Shown: positions 24,109 through 34,034 of the stretch, in pieces
How the letters are laid out: every line of letters starts with the position of its first letter
How positions within the stretch are numbered: position 1 is the stretch's first letter
From: Maratus speciosus
Lineage: Eukaryota > Arthropoda > Arachnida > Araneae > Salticidae
Direction: 5' to 3'
Length of the DNA stretch: 64,000 bases
Assembly (NCBI GenBank): GCA_963932465.1
Contig: OZ010792.1
Span: 16,261,701-16,325,700, forward strand
Translations under genes and position numbers: made by a program
The notes under the pieces: generated by a model
Told to the model about the DNA's origin: nothing
The model's database searches: none
The model's input: the letters and a program-made list of their open reading frames with translations, nothing else

Positions 24109-24712
24109 TATTTTTTCGACTATTGATTGTCATAACAGAAATCGGTTTTGAAATACGTTATGAGGTTTTTCCAATTGTTTATTTATACATCATATTTTAC
24201 ATTAATAAACTTTGAAGTTTTGTGACTGTAATCTGAATGTGTTGGAAAGTGTTACATAATCTGTGCTGGACGCGTGATTTTTCGTTCTTGTTTCTATTTT
24301 AGTAAGAGTTTCAACACGAGAACACTTAAAATTTGGCTGAAAGATTTACAACTCAGATTCAAAATATTAGAATAATTACTTTTTTTCACAAACTGGAAAT
24401 ATCCTTTGGTAATTTAACATCTTTTAATGCAAATATGCAAACGATATTTGTATTAAGAACTTATTGTTGATTAAACTTATTTATAATCTTAAAATTAATA
24501 TCATTTCTGAAAAGAATAAGTGAAAAAAAAATTATTTTGAAAAGTCAAAATATTAGAATATTTATTCAAGTGGTTCAAAATATTAGAATATTTCGCATTA
24601 ATTCTCCTTTAATTATCACCAATTCATAACTGGTGGCATCATTGATTAAATTCAGACGATTTTATTTAAAATCGGTGTTCTTTTTATAGTTTGTTTGCTT
24701 TTTCGTCTTAAA

Positions 24713-25216
24713 ATGGGTCGTGTGGGTGATATTCCTGAATCTATTAAACTTCGCATGTTTGATTTGTATCGGCACGTTAAAAATCAATGTTATATAGGGA
24801 ATTATTTACATTTTTCGCAATCAAGCGTTAGTAAAATACTAACACAATATTCAAAAAATGGGAAATTTCAGAATAATCGCCGAAATGGCGGCCGAAAGCC
24901 AAACGCATCTGCTAGAGCTGACAGGAAACTGAAGCGTATAGTTAAGAAAAACCGATTTAAAAGCGTGCAATTCTTGCACCGAAAATGGAAAGAAGAAGGA
25001 GTTGAAGTTTCTACATCGAGAACATTAAGACGTCTCCATAAATTTAAGTTTGAATCTCGTATACCGAAAACAAAATCTCTCATGACTGTAAAACAAAAGC
25101 GTATAAGATTCAACTGGTGTAAATCAAGACGTTTATGGAGCAAAGAAGATTTGAAAAACATATTAGTTAGGGATGAAATTATCTTGTATAGATACAAAAC
25201 ATACTTTCATCGCTAA
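24713..25216 (+). pseudogene. Truncated Tc1-type transposase, left arm
   Basis: Frame starts MGRVGDIPESIKLRMFDLY. An N-terminal paired-type helix-turn-helix covers roughly residues 5-50 (SQSSVSKILTQY as recognition helix), then a basic hinge RRNGGRKPNA, a second DNA-binding part to about residue 120 (STSRTLRRLHKF), and the start of the catalytic domain (RLWSKEDLKNIL). The first catalytic Asp context, normally F-S-D-E-S, is V-R-D-E-I here, and the protein then runs into unrelated residues at the palindrome centre. The second Asp and the Glu are missing. An upstream Met at 24695 is possible, but MGR fits the family better. Not functional as a transposase; it could at most make a DNA-binding fragment. 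Confidence 0.75.
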
Positions 25217-25670
25217 ATAATATATTTTCCCAATCTTCTTCGCTCCATAAACGTCTTGATTTACACCAATTGGATCTTAGACGTTTTTGTTTTACAGTCA
25301 TGAGAGATTTTGTTTTCGGTATACGAGATTCAAACTTAAATTTATGGAGACGTCTTAATGTTCTCGATGTAGAAACTTCAACTCCTTCTTCTTTCCATTT
25401 TCGGTGCAAAAATTGCACGCTTTTAAATCGGTTTTTCTTAACTATACGCTTCAGTTTCCTGTCAGCTCTAGCAGATGCGTTCGGTTTTCGGCCGCCATTT
25501 CGGCGATTATTCTGAAATTTTCCATTTTTTTAATATTGTGTTAGTATTTTAGTAACGCTTGATTGCGAACAATGTAAATAATTCTTTATATAACATTGAT
25601 TTTTACCGTACCGATACAAATCAAACATACGAAGTTTAATGGATTCAGGAATATCACCCACACGACCCAT
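25179..25670 (-). pseudogene. Truncated Tc1-type transposase, right arm
   Basis: Mirror copy of the left-arm gene, reading leftwards from a start at 25668-25670. The N-terminal part is broken by small changes near 25.53 kb. From QFLHRKWKEEGVEVSTSRT onward it is open and keeps the intact first catalytic motif NILFSDES, then ends at the centre of the palindrome. The better-preserved motif shows that the arms have each decayed separately. Confidence 0.75.
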
Positions 25671-26033
25671 TTTAAGACGAAAAAGCAAACAAACTGTAAA
25701 AAGAAGACCGATTTTAAATAAAATCGTCTGAATTTAATCAATGATGCCACCAGTTATGAATTGGTGATAATTAAAGGAGAATTAATGCGAAATATCCTAA
25801 TATTTTGAACCACTTGAATAAATATTCTAATATTTTGACTTTTCCAAATAATTTTTTTTCAATTATTCTTTTCAGAAATGATATTAATTTTAAGATAATA
25901 GATAAGTTTAATCAACAGTAAGTTCTTAATAAAAATATCGTTTGCATATTTGCATTAAAAGATGTTAAATTACCAAAGGATATTTCCAGTTTGTGAAAAA
26001 AAGTAATTATTCTAATATTTTGAATCTGAGCTG

Positions 26034-26222
26034 TAGAGGTTTTGCGTGTTTCCAAACGTGAGAATTTCCTCAGAATGAAACGATTGAAATTTAGACATCG
26101 ACTTCAGCAAAAGAAAAAAAAATCATTTATTATCGAAATCCAAAGGAGAAGTTTGGAAAGAACGCTGCTACATTTTTGGTGAATTAGCTTTCGAATGTCG
26201 ACACTTGACTGAAAAAAGGCTA
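26034..26222. other. Spacer between elements
   Basis: Nothing recognised. Confidence 0.4.
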
Positions 26223-26850
26223 TTAACCCTCTCTCTGTGGATTATTATTATTTTTTTTTTAATCAAAATAGGTTCAAAAATTGCGCAATTTTTTATTACA
26301 TATTTCAAATCAGTATATATTTTACACTTCAAATATGCAAAAATTTTCTGTAAAAAAGTTCAGGATCTTAGATGGGATAGGATATTAGAAATCAGGCTAA
26401 ATCACGGCTGTCATATTTTTATATTCTCGAAACACAATTTTAAGAAAATCAATTTTGCAGTATACTTCTCTTGTAGGTGATGTAAACCCCTTTGCGATGG
26501 GAGTCTTTCACGAAATTTTTAATCTTTTGTCACCATTTTTTAAAAACAAAAATTTGTGTCTTCTTGAATAGATAAAATGCGCTGATTAAATAAAGCAAAT
26601 TTTGCAGTAAAATTTTACTGGTGAGTAAAGACAAGGATTTTGAGCCCGTCATGCGGCACTTATATGTGCCCGTCGTCCCCAAGGGGTTAACCTCTATATG
26701 GAATTTTTTGTTTCTAAAAAGTGGTCCGAGTTGAATTAAAAAATAGTCGCCAGTGGAATAAATGAATCCCCCAGGAAATCTCGAGTTGCGCAAATTTTGC
26801 TTCTTTTACGTTGCCCAAGGAAATCTCGGGTTGCGCAGCGAGAGATTTAA
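26223..26850. mobile_element. Outer TTAA element with nested insertion
   Basis: TTAACCCTCTCTCTGTGG at 26223; GCGCAGCGAGAGA then TTAA at 26847-26850. The interior has paired GGAAATCTCG..TTGCGC blocks shared with 9412-9703. A second TTAA element is inserted at 26483-26690. Confidence 0.7.
26483..26690 (+). mobile_element. Inner TTAA element, GGCAC/GTGCC palindrome
   Basis: Left CCCCTTTGCGATGG (flank TAAA, degraded TTAA); right CCCCAAGGGG then TTAA at 26687-26690. The palindrome GGCAC-TTATAT-GTGCC (26655-26670) lies 16 bp inside. The copy at 47458-47665 has the same length and the block CACCAGTTTTTAAAAACAAA. Confidence 0.8.
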
Positions 26851-26935
26851 ATTTAAGATACTGCACTTTGATATTAAACTCAAATCAGTTGACGAACATG
26901 CACATTTACTCTTAGTTTAAACATAAAATATCCAG

Positions 26936-27150
26936 TTACCCTTTCGCGGGCGGTGTCCTTAGAAAAGTTTATTAAAGTAGTCCTAATTTTTATTTTACTG
27001 GCACCCGGAATATTTAATTAATTTTTTTTTTATAACACACTTGATGAAAATCAAGTTTGTGTTTTCTAATAAATTCGTTTATAAATTCTGGTGTCAGTCC
27101 ATCACTTCATCAGTTTTTAAATAGAATTACCCCGCGCCGGAAAGGGTTAA
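26936..27150 (+). mobile_element. TTAA element, CCCTTTC.CGG family
   Basis: Left TTAC-CCTTTCGCGGGCGGTGTCC (first TTAA mutated), right GCGCCGGAAAGGG then TTAA at 27147-27150. Shares AATTCTGGTGTCAGTCCA-type sequence with 44558-44759 and 40370-40526. The hairpin is half-eroded here: GGTGTCC remains, its partner does not. Confidence 0.7.
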
Positions 27151-27322
27151 CAGCCTACACTAGTCACGCGGAGGAGCTCGAAGGCTAATGTTAGTTCTAT
27201 GGAAAATTTGTTTGCGGATTTCTAGCTCGCATTTTAATTTTTTTTAATGATTTTTTTCCATGGGATACCTGACGTTGATCTCTAACGTTGTGTTTGTATC
27301 TTTTCGATTTTGATTACAGTTT

Positions 27323-27510
27323 TTAACCCTCTTACTGTCAAGCCCGTGATAATACGTTCAGATACGTTCAGATTTCTTGATTAGCGCTACTTTTTTGAAA
27401 TTGTAAAATTCGCCTTATTTTATGTCATATTAAATAAGGGGAATTTTACCATTTCAAAAAAGTGGTGCCAATCAATAAATCTGAATTAAAAAAAAATAGC
27501 CCACCTGCAA
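27323..27510 (+). mobile_element. TTAA element, left end only
   Basis: TTAACCCTCTTACTGTCAAG at 27323, then a block (TTCGCCTTATTTT, TTAAATAAGG, TTTCAAAAAAGTGGTGCCAATCA) resembling 33935-34010 and 50285-50410. The right end is not identifiable. Confidence 0.45.
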
Positions 27511-28182
27511 CACTGTAAGGAATCCTATCAAAACCTTCATAAACTCTGCAGAGCTAATGTTTTATTGTAATAAAATTTACTGAAGTGTGTTGTTTCAATT
27601 TTAGCTCGTTAATGGCTTAACTGCTTGATAATGTTTTTTATTATTGTTGTGCGTAACGCCTGGCCATGCAAATAGAGGTATATATTTCACTTTCAATAGC
27701 TGGTGCAGTGTATTAGCTGCAGCCATTTATATGGTATTTAGATATAGTAAAACAAATTGGCGCTTTCTGATTATTTCGGCTATGCATCTTTTTGTTTATA
27801 TCTGCAAAGCGAAAGTATACGTTGAAATTCAAGAGAAATATGCATAAAAATTTTACTTTTTTAATAAAAGACTACTTTAAAATAAAATTACATATTTTCG
27901 CTAAATAGTCCGTTAATATAAATATATATATATATATCAGGGATGTAAAGACAAAGGGAATTTTGGCAAATAAAGAAAATTCATTATACTTATTTCTCAT
28001 TTGTTTATTACTTTATGAATACATACTGTAAAAAAAGTAATGTAATCATAGTTTGTGTTTGTGTAAACACGATAACACCAAAACGGATCTTTTGGTTGAT
28101 CTCCCATTTAGTAAATATGCTACAAACCATTGTCGCAAGAACTGTATAGATTTCCGTCAAAATCAGACGGCAGATTGGGTAT

Positions 28183-28437
28183 TTAACACGTTAAGCGCCA
28201 CGTCAGCCACATGTGGCTGACAGCGAACTTTCCGTTTAAAACGCGTCACCGATGGCTGACGTCTAAAATATGATACAAAACTGAATAAATATAAATTGTT
28301 TTAGATAATTACTGAACAAATATTTAAAATTTACCTACCTTTTATTTATTACAGGATTATACTTTCTTAAAAATTACTTTACACATTGTAAATTTTTAGG
28401 GCTTCAGTGTCAGTCATCATGGCACTCAACGTGTTAA
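28183..28437 (+). mobile_element. TTAA element, GTCAGCCAC/GTGGCTGAC palindrome
   Basis: TTAACACGTTAAGCGCCAC at the left; TGGCACTCAACGTG then TTAA (28434-28437) at the right. A perfect 20-bp palindrome, GTCAGCCACA/TGTGGCTGAC, occupies 28202-28221, 15 bp inside the left TTAA. In paralogue B the same site (44558) carries a different TTAA element. Confidence 0.85.
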
Positions 28438-28507
28438 TACACTTTAAAGTCAATTCCAAACCATTTTACAACCGATTCTACGTGGAAAACCCTCGAAGAA
28501 ACGTAAC

Positions 28508-28660
28508 TGCATAGCCGACAAGTTTTACACTTTTTCCCTACCACTATTTTTATAACAGAGAAATCTGTCCTATTTAATGCTCAACATCATAGACAGTTAA
28601 ATCAGGCAAAGTTTTCTGATCAAAAATAGTGGTAGGAAAATGCCTAAAGCTTGGCAGATA
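28508..28660. mobile_element. Foldback element, TGCATAGC ends
   Basis: TGCATAGCCGACAAG, CCCTACCACTATTTTT and the inverse AAAAATAGTGGTAGG, CTTGGCAGATATG. Flanks CGTAAC and TGTAAC may be a degraded duplication. In paralogue B the same position holds a different foldback (44830-45020). Related ends occur at 45571. Confidence 0.65.
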
Positions 28661-28749
28661 TGTAACAGGGTATAAGTGATAAATATTACGACAATATTAA
28701 AAAGCAGAAAAACCAACGTTTAAAATGCACAAATAATATATCAAAAGCA

Positions 28750-28794
28750 GCAAACAGCTGTTTCGAATCTACTAGCGAGATTCTTCTTCAGTGC
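28750..28794 (-). ncRNA. Candidate hammerhead ribozyme, left arm
   Basis: Mirror image of the motif described at 31484-31528, with the same sequence. Both arms keep the core intact. Confidence 0.45.
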
Positions 28795-28855
28795 AAAAGG
28801 AACAGCGTGCTAGAAAAAGCAAGGCTGAGCAAAACCATAGACAGAGACGCGCTGG

Positions 28856-28863
28856 CTTTTATA
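28856..28863 (-). promoter_or_regulatory. TATA box in left PLE arm
   Basis: TATAAAAG on the minus strand in a GC-richer context, mirroring the site at 31415. In Penelope-like elements the promoter lies in the terminal repeat. Confidence 0.45.
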
Positions 28864-28987
28864 CCCTATGCGGGTGGCGAAGGCGCCGAAACAACCAATG
28901 AGAGAGAAGCAGTGGAAACGACTGGGTGGACAAGTAGCGACATCTACCGGAGAAGTAGAGAAAAGAAACCAAAAAAGGGGAATTAAA

Positions 28988-30027
28988 TTAAATTAACGCT
29001 TTCCAAATACTTGGAAAATCTGGAGTACTAGATAAGTCATTGACTAAAGAGTGAGAATTTTTAATGATATGGTAAGCTTCCCAAAAATCAAGATCAAGGT
29101 TAGAAGAACATTTTTGGATAATGATGGCTGAGGAAAAATCGAACCTATGTTGAGAAGACCAAGAATGTTGAGCAATAGAAGAACGTTTGAGCTCCTGATT
29201 TTTAACATAACCTTCATGCTCTTTTAAACGAAATCTAAGAGCACGTTTAGTCTGACCAATATAAGAAAGACCACACTGACAAGAGATCTGGTAAATGCCC
29301 CAATTATCTAGGCGATCAACGGGGTGTTTGAGATTTGAAAAAGGGATTTTATTAACAGGAGAAAAAATAACTTTAAAATCAAACCTTCTTAGGATTTTAG
29401 CAACTTGCTGACTGATTTTAGGAAAAAATGGTAAAACAACTGAAGTATTAGAGTTGGAATTAGAATGCTTTTCAGAATGGTCGGATTTCATCAATTTCTT
29501 ATAAATAGAATCGATAATATTAGGGGAATAACCACGATCGACAGCAATAGCTTTGAGGTAATTAAGTTCAGCACTAAGTAACTGAGGAGTGGAACAAATA
29601 TTAGTAGCCCGAAAAACAAAAGTATTGAAAGCAGCGAATTTCTGGTTAGGGGGATGAGAAGAATACCTGTGAGGTGGGAGACTGACAGCAAAAGGTTTAC
29701 GAAAGACGGTAGTCTGAAAGCCATTTTCACAACGAATAACAAGGACATCCAGGAAAGAAAGACAGTTATTGGTCTCAATTTCAGAGGTAAATTTAATGCA
29801 GGGATCAATGGAATTCATAATAGAGAGAATATGATTAATATCCGAATTCATTTCAATCAGGACATAAACATCATCAACATAACGAACATAGAACGGACAT
29901 TTTAAGATTTCAAAAAGCTTGACCTCAAAATAGTGCATATAAATATCGCATAAAATTGGACTAAGAGGATTACCCATAGCCAAACCGTCAATCATACCGA
30001 AGAAATTACCATTGAAAACAAAAGTAT
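28988..30027 (-). pseudogene. Penelope-like RT/GIY-YIG endonuclease, 5'-truncated, left arm
   Basis: The reading frame enters from the palindrome centre (NTFVFNGNFF) and runs 335 codons from the first Met to the stop at 28988. Domains counted from that Met: reverse transcriptase motif B GLAMGNPLSPIL (4-15); motif C with YVDD (39-42); thumb and linker to about 228; GIY-YIG endonuclease with GIY 233-235, YIG 245-247, Arg/Lys-rich helix 250-258, Glu306 in FWEAYHII. Cys239, Cys241, His260 and His277 match the Cys-Cys-His-His pattern typical of Penelope-like endonucleases. The finger domain and motif A are missing, so the enzyme cannot be complete. No internal stop or frameshift is seen. Its role would be target-primed reverse transcription. 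Confidence 0.88.
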
Positions 30028-30045
30028 TAAGTAATTAAAAGTAAG

Positions 30046-31290
30046 AATACTTTTGTTTTCAATGGTAATTTCTTCCGTATGATTGACGGTTTGGCTATGG
30101 GTAATCCTCTTAGTCCAATTTTATGCGATATTTATATGCACTATTTTGAGGTCAAGCTTTTTGAAATCTTAAAATTTCCGTTCTATGTTCGTTATGTTGA
30201 TGATGTTTATGTCCTGATTGAAATGAATTCGGATATTAATCATATTCTCTCTATTATGAATTCCATTGATCCCTGCATTAAATTTACCTCTGAAATTGAG
30301 ACCAATAACTGTCTTTCTTTCCTGGATGTCCTTGTTATTCGTTGTGAAAATGGCTTTCAGACTACCGTCTTTCGTAAACCTTTTGCTGTCAGTCTCCCAC
30401 CTCACAGGTATTCTTCTCATCCCCCTAACCAGAAATTCGCTGCTTTCAATACTTTTGTTTTTCGGGCTACTAATATTTGTTCCACTCCTCAGTTACTTAG
30501 TGCTGAACTTAATTACCTCAAAGCTATTGCTGTCGATCGTGGTTATTCCCCTAATATTATCGATTCTATTTATAAGAAATTGATGAAATCCGACCATTCT
30601 GAAAAGCATTCTAATTCCAACTCTAATACTTCAGTTGTTTTACCATTTTTTCCTAAAATCAGTCAGCAAGTTGCTAAAATCCTAAGAAGGTTTGATTTTA
30701 AAGTTATTTTTTCTCCTGTTAATAAAATCCCTTTTTCAAATCTCAAACACCCCGTTGATCGCCTAGATAATTGGGGCATTTACCAGATCTCTTGTCAGTG
30801 TGGTCTTTCTTATATTGGTCAGACTAAACGTGCTCTTAGATTTCGTTTAACCCTAGATCTACCGGGAATTTTATTCAAGTTTTAATAAAACGTTCTACAC
30901 CAGAATTTTTATTTAAAACTATTTAACTTATTTATTTACCTTATTTTTGTCTGGTTTATATACTTAGTTTATTTTAAGGAAATTTCTGGTTTGAATGAAT
31001 ATTTTGTATGTACCTGTCGGGTCCAATGGACCCGTCTGGTAGACGGAGGGTTAAAAGAGCATGAAGGTTATGTTAAAAATCAGGAGCTCAAACGTTCTTC
31101 TATTGCTCAACATTCTTGGTCTTCTCAACATAGGTTCGATTTTTCCTCAGCCATCATTATCCAAAAATGTTCTTCTAACCTTGATCTTGATTTTTGGGAA
31201 GCTTACCATATCATTAAAAATTCTCACTCTTTAGTCAATGACTTATCTAGTACTCCAGATTTTCCAAGTATTTGGAAAGCGTTAATTTAA
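30046..31290 (+). pseudogene. Penelope-like RT/GIY-YIG endonuclease, right arm, interrupted
   Basis: Mirror of the left-arm gene with very few changes (for example Cys to Phe in LK.PFYVRYVDD). The frame is intact from the centre to RFRL, where a 200-bp TTAA element plus its 4-bp duplication (30847-31054) is inserted within the endonuclease. Translation would stop a few residues into the insert (TLDLPGILFKF then stop). After the insert the frame resumes at KEHEGYVKNQ to the stop at 31290. The insert length plus duplication is 204 bp, so the frame is kept but contains stops. Confidence 0.88.
30847..31054 (+). mobile_element. TTAA element, GGGTCC family, copy 2
   Basis: TTAA at 30847-30850 and 31051-31054 bracket 200 bp (CCCTAGATCTACC ... 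TAGACGGAGGG). The palindrome GGGTCC-AAT-GGACCC is at 31019-31033, 17 bp from the right TTAA. The undisturbed left arm shows a single TTAA at the matching place (29224-29227), direct proof of TTAA duplication and of clean boundaries. Confidence 0.95.
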
Positions 31291-31414
31291 TTTAATTCCC
31301 CTTTTTTGGTTTCTTTTCTCTACTTCTCCGGTAGATGTCGCTACTTGTCCACCCAGTCGTTTCCACTGCTTCTCTCTCATTGGTTGTTTCGGCGCCTTCG
31401 CCACCCGCATAGGG

Positions 31415-31422
31415 TATAAAAG
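31415..31422 (+). promoter_or_regulatory. TATA box in right PLE arm
   Basis: TATAAAAG in GC-richer sequence about 125 bp after the stop codon. Plausible start of transcription in the terminal repeat of the element; initiation site not identifiable. Confidence 0.45.
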
Positions 31423-31483
31423 CCAGCGCGTCTCTGTCTATGGTTTTGCTCAGCCTTGCTTTTTCTAGCACGCTGTTCCTTTT

Positions 31484-31528
31484 GCACTGAAGAAGAATCT
31501 CGCTAGTAGATTCGAAACAGCTGTTTGC
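31484..31528 (+). ncRNA. Candidate hammerhead ribozyme, right arm
   Basis: The core reads CTGAAGA, one extra A, a 6-bp stem GAATCT/AGATTC with loop CGCTAGT, then GAAA, a short palindromic stem ACAG/CTGT, T, and TGC pairing with GCA just before CTGAAGA. This is the order of a type I hammerhead with a minimal stem III. Penelope-like elements are known to carry such ribozymes in their terminal repeats. Predicted cleavage follows the T at 31525. The extra A between core and stem II and the short stem I (3 bp) are weaknesses. Confidence 0.45.
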
Positions 31529-31627
31529 TGCTTTTGATATATTATTTGTGCATTTTAAACGTTGGTTTTTCTGCTTTTTAATATTGTTGCACAAAGGCTT
31601 TATTTGCTATTTTTATATTACGACAAT

Positions 31628-32787
31628 GTCATCAACTGTTAGTAAGACAGGACTGGGGTTTCCAGCTGCAAACGCAAAGCAGGGTTATCAGTTTGTCGTT
31701 CCTTTTTGTTCAGAAAATTCGAATTCATGTCAGAAAATAAAAATAGTATTTTTTGCTGTATTTAACCCTTAAATGTCAGGTGATGCCTTTCGGCAACATA
31801 CCAAATTTAGGCTTATAAATTCTATTAGAATAATATTGAAGCTATAATGCCTAATGTTGCCAATAAAATACATTCTGAAAATATTATTAAATCCATTTTC
31901 AACATGTAGATGGCAACACTTGTGCTGTTTATAAATAAAGATAGATTTATTTTTTCAACTGTTGATAAATGTTCTTTTTGTTTTGTTTGGAAGCTTGCGA
32001 AATACCCTGTTTTGTTCTGCAGTGTGCAAGTAAAATTTATTTCTTATCACAGTTCTCAAAATTCTTGTGTACTTAGTTCTCAAAATTCTTGTGTATTTAA
32101 TATTATAGAATTTTATCAAGGAAAATTATTTTTTCAATTAAACACCAGTATTGCCGATTAGTAACAAACAATTTTTTAGCCGTAAACTATACTTAAAACA
32201 AAATATGATTTTTTTAAGTATATTTCCCATGATTTATTTAAAAAAAGAAAGCCGAAAAACATTTTTTAAATGACTTTTGAAAACTCGGGCATTTAAGGGT
32301 TAAAGACAGAAATTTTGAGACTACATAAAATAATTATTCTTCTTCCAAAACTTCTGGAATGAACTTGATATTTCGAAATAAAAATGGAGCCCAAACTGTT
32401 AACACTGACGTGAAGTGTAGCAATAGAGCTCGATTCCAAACTATGTCATCGTGTCAGAAAATTATAATTTGTATAATTCTGTTCAGATTCTTGACATTTT
32501 CCCCACATAATCCCACTAATCTTCCGTGATATGTGAGTTAATTTAGTCCATATTTAATAAGTTTGGAACTGGACATTTTTTAAAGCAATGAAATTAAAAG
32601 AATTAAATACAGGAACCTTAAATTACACAAATAAAGATTCATCAAATAAATTTTCTGGTTTGAAACATTCTAAATGTGTTTCGATTTAATCCACATATTA
32701 CGGAGTATTAGTGGGAGTTTGGCTACTACGTCACGAGTATTCGGAAAGTTCTGATAGAAAAGAAGGTGCGGTACAAAAAAAAAGAAA
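31628..32787. repeat. Paralogous segment A, second part
   Basis: Continues the match to segment B: TCATCAACTGTTAGTA.GACAGG against TCATCAAGCATTAGTATGGC, and after the TTAA element AACTATGTCATCGTGTCAG against 45140-45160. From about 32476 on no partner is recognised. No gene. Confidence 0.65.
31762..32303 (+). mobile_element. TTAA element, 0.5-kb family, copy 2
   Basis: TTAACCCTTAAATGTCAGG at 31762; GGGCATTTAAGGG then TTAA at 32300-32303. The palindrome TGCC-TTTC-GGCA (31784-31795) lies 18 bp inside the left TTAA. Inverse of 14630-15152. Paralogue B lacks this insertion. Confidence 0.85.
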
Positions 32788-33322
32788 ATGCAATTTAACA
32801 AATTACAACGACCATTTGGAAAAGGATTTTTTCAAAGACTAAAATTTAAGACATGAAAATTCGCACGGAGTTGATCATACATTACGTACGCCATGGATTA
32901 CATTTTTCGGTATTGTAAATTTTTAAACTTCTACGGAACTGGTCATACATTATGTACGCCATGGATTAAACATTAATATTCCTGGACCCATTTTAAATGA
33001 AATTTCATTCTTAAATTTCTAAACATACTACAATATTACTTTTTACACCGTCATATAGAGAAAATTGTACGTTTAAATGCAATTTGTTTGAAACCTGTAT
33101 CTCAATTTGTTTCTGAGTTGTTAATTTTTTTTGTAGTTTTTATTACTTTTTGTCATAGTGGCAACGAAGTATCCATCTCTGTTGAAAGTAACGAGAAAAT
33201 ACAGATTACTGCATAGATCAATCAGAAAACGAATAAAATGCGGATTCAACTAATAAAAAACTTCAGATATGTTTTTGATTTCCCACTCTGACGAGGACAA
33301 TAACCATTTTTCCAAATGGTTA
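32788..33322 (-). repeat. Dispersed repeat A, copy 2
   Basis: Reverse full-length copy of 583-1132, bounded by ACCATTTGGAAAA and AACCATTTTTCCAAATGG. Confidence 0.75.
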
Positions 33323-34034
33323 AAATATAAAAGCAATACTTTATAATGAGTCATCCGCTTCTGAAAACACGCGAAATAAAAGAAAATAGATAAAAGAAGT
33401 TTAAGAAACGTTTTCCAGGGAGGAAAAAAAAGATGGGTGTGTGTGTGAAAGGGGGGAAGACTTACATTTAGTAACGCCAATCTACTACTTTTTTTATTTG
33501 TTTCCGATTCTTTTATTGTCACCATATTTTTTAAATAGTAATATTCACCTTATTAATGACAGTTTAAATTACGAAAGAACATAATCAAATTACTATTTCA
33601 AACAAGTGGGTAAGTGCGATCACTGATAACACAGAGGTTTTCGTATAATATCTCCTTTAAAACACTTTATCCTTAAATTAATAAATCAAAATTGTCAATT
33701 TATAATTATTAAATCCTTACATAAATGACAGTACCATTGCATTTAATTTTAAAATAATAAAAAAATATTTTAAAATCAAATAAAAAATGTTCAAGCAAAA
33801 CTATTTAAATAATAAAAAAAAAATCCGAATATATTTAAATTTTGCAATTAAAAAAATTTAACGGAGACAAATACAATTTTAAATTTTTAAAATCAAAAAA
33901 ATGTTTAAAGCATATTTTTAAGCAGGGATTAAAGCAGGAATTTTACCATTTCAGAAAAGTGATTTCAATCAAGTAAATTTGAATTTTAAATAAGTACTCT
34001 ACTGGCAACACTTTTTTCATATTGGATAGTTTGA
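33323..34034. other. AT-rich sequence without a gene
   Basis: Contains a short GT run near 33434-33447 and A/T-rich tracts. Bases 33935-34010 resemble 27410-27500 and 50285-50410, so part of another shared element is present. Confidence 0.45.

Larger units (their letters stand above)
24349..26033. mobile_element. Palindromic Tc1/mariner-type element
   Basis: Flanked by TA (24347-24348 and 26034-26035). Both ends read C-A-(A/G)-CTCAGATTCAAAATATTAG, and the two halves are near mirror images meeting near 25200. Each arm carries three copies of CAAAATATTAGAATA (left arm 24361, 24547, 24577), plausible transposase-binding sites. Each arm holds the same 5' part of a transposase gene, cut off at about the same place. 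The structure is a foldback derivative of a Tc-type transposon and cannot encode a complete enzyme. Confidence 0.85.
27511..28682. repeat. Paralogous segment A, first part
   Basis: Diverged duplicate of 41400-41705 plus 43200-45070. Shared landmarks in order: TTCATAAACTCTGCAG, TGGCTTAACTGCTT, CATTTATATGGT, ATCAGGGATGTAAAGACAAA, CCCATTTAG.AAAT, GATTGGGTATTTAA. It continues beyond the Penelope-like insertion at 31628-32475. I find no credible exon in it. Confidence 0.8.
28691..31614. mobile_element. Palindromic Penelope-like retroelement
   Basis: Two near-identical, 5'-truncated copies face away from each other across a 17-bp centre (30029-30045); the arms run to about 28691 and 31587. The 13-bp sequence ATATTACGACAAT on both sides (28683-28695 and 31615-31627) is a target duplication, and segment B near 45035 shows a related uninterrupted site. 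Each arm encodes the C-terminal reverse transcriptase plus a GIY-YIG endonuclease, then a noncoding end with a TATA box and a hammerhead-like motif. Inverted, 5'-truncated arrangements are known for Penelope-like elements. Confidence 0.88.

Noticed and set aside
29491..30583. Frames of 83 and 105 codons around the PLE arms
   Set aside because: They overlap the reverse transcriptase in other frames and occur twice only because of the palindrome.
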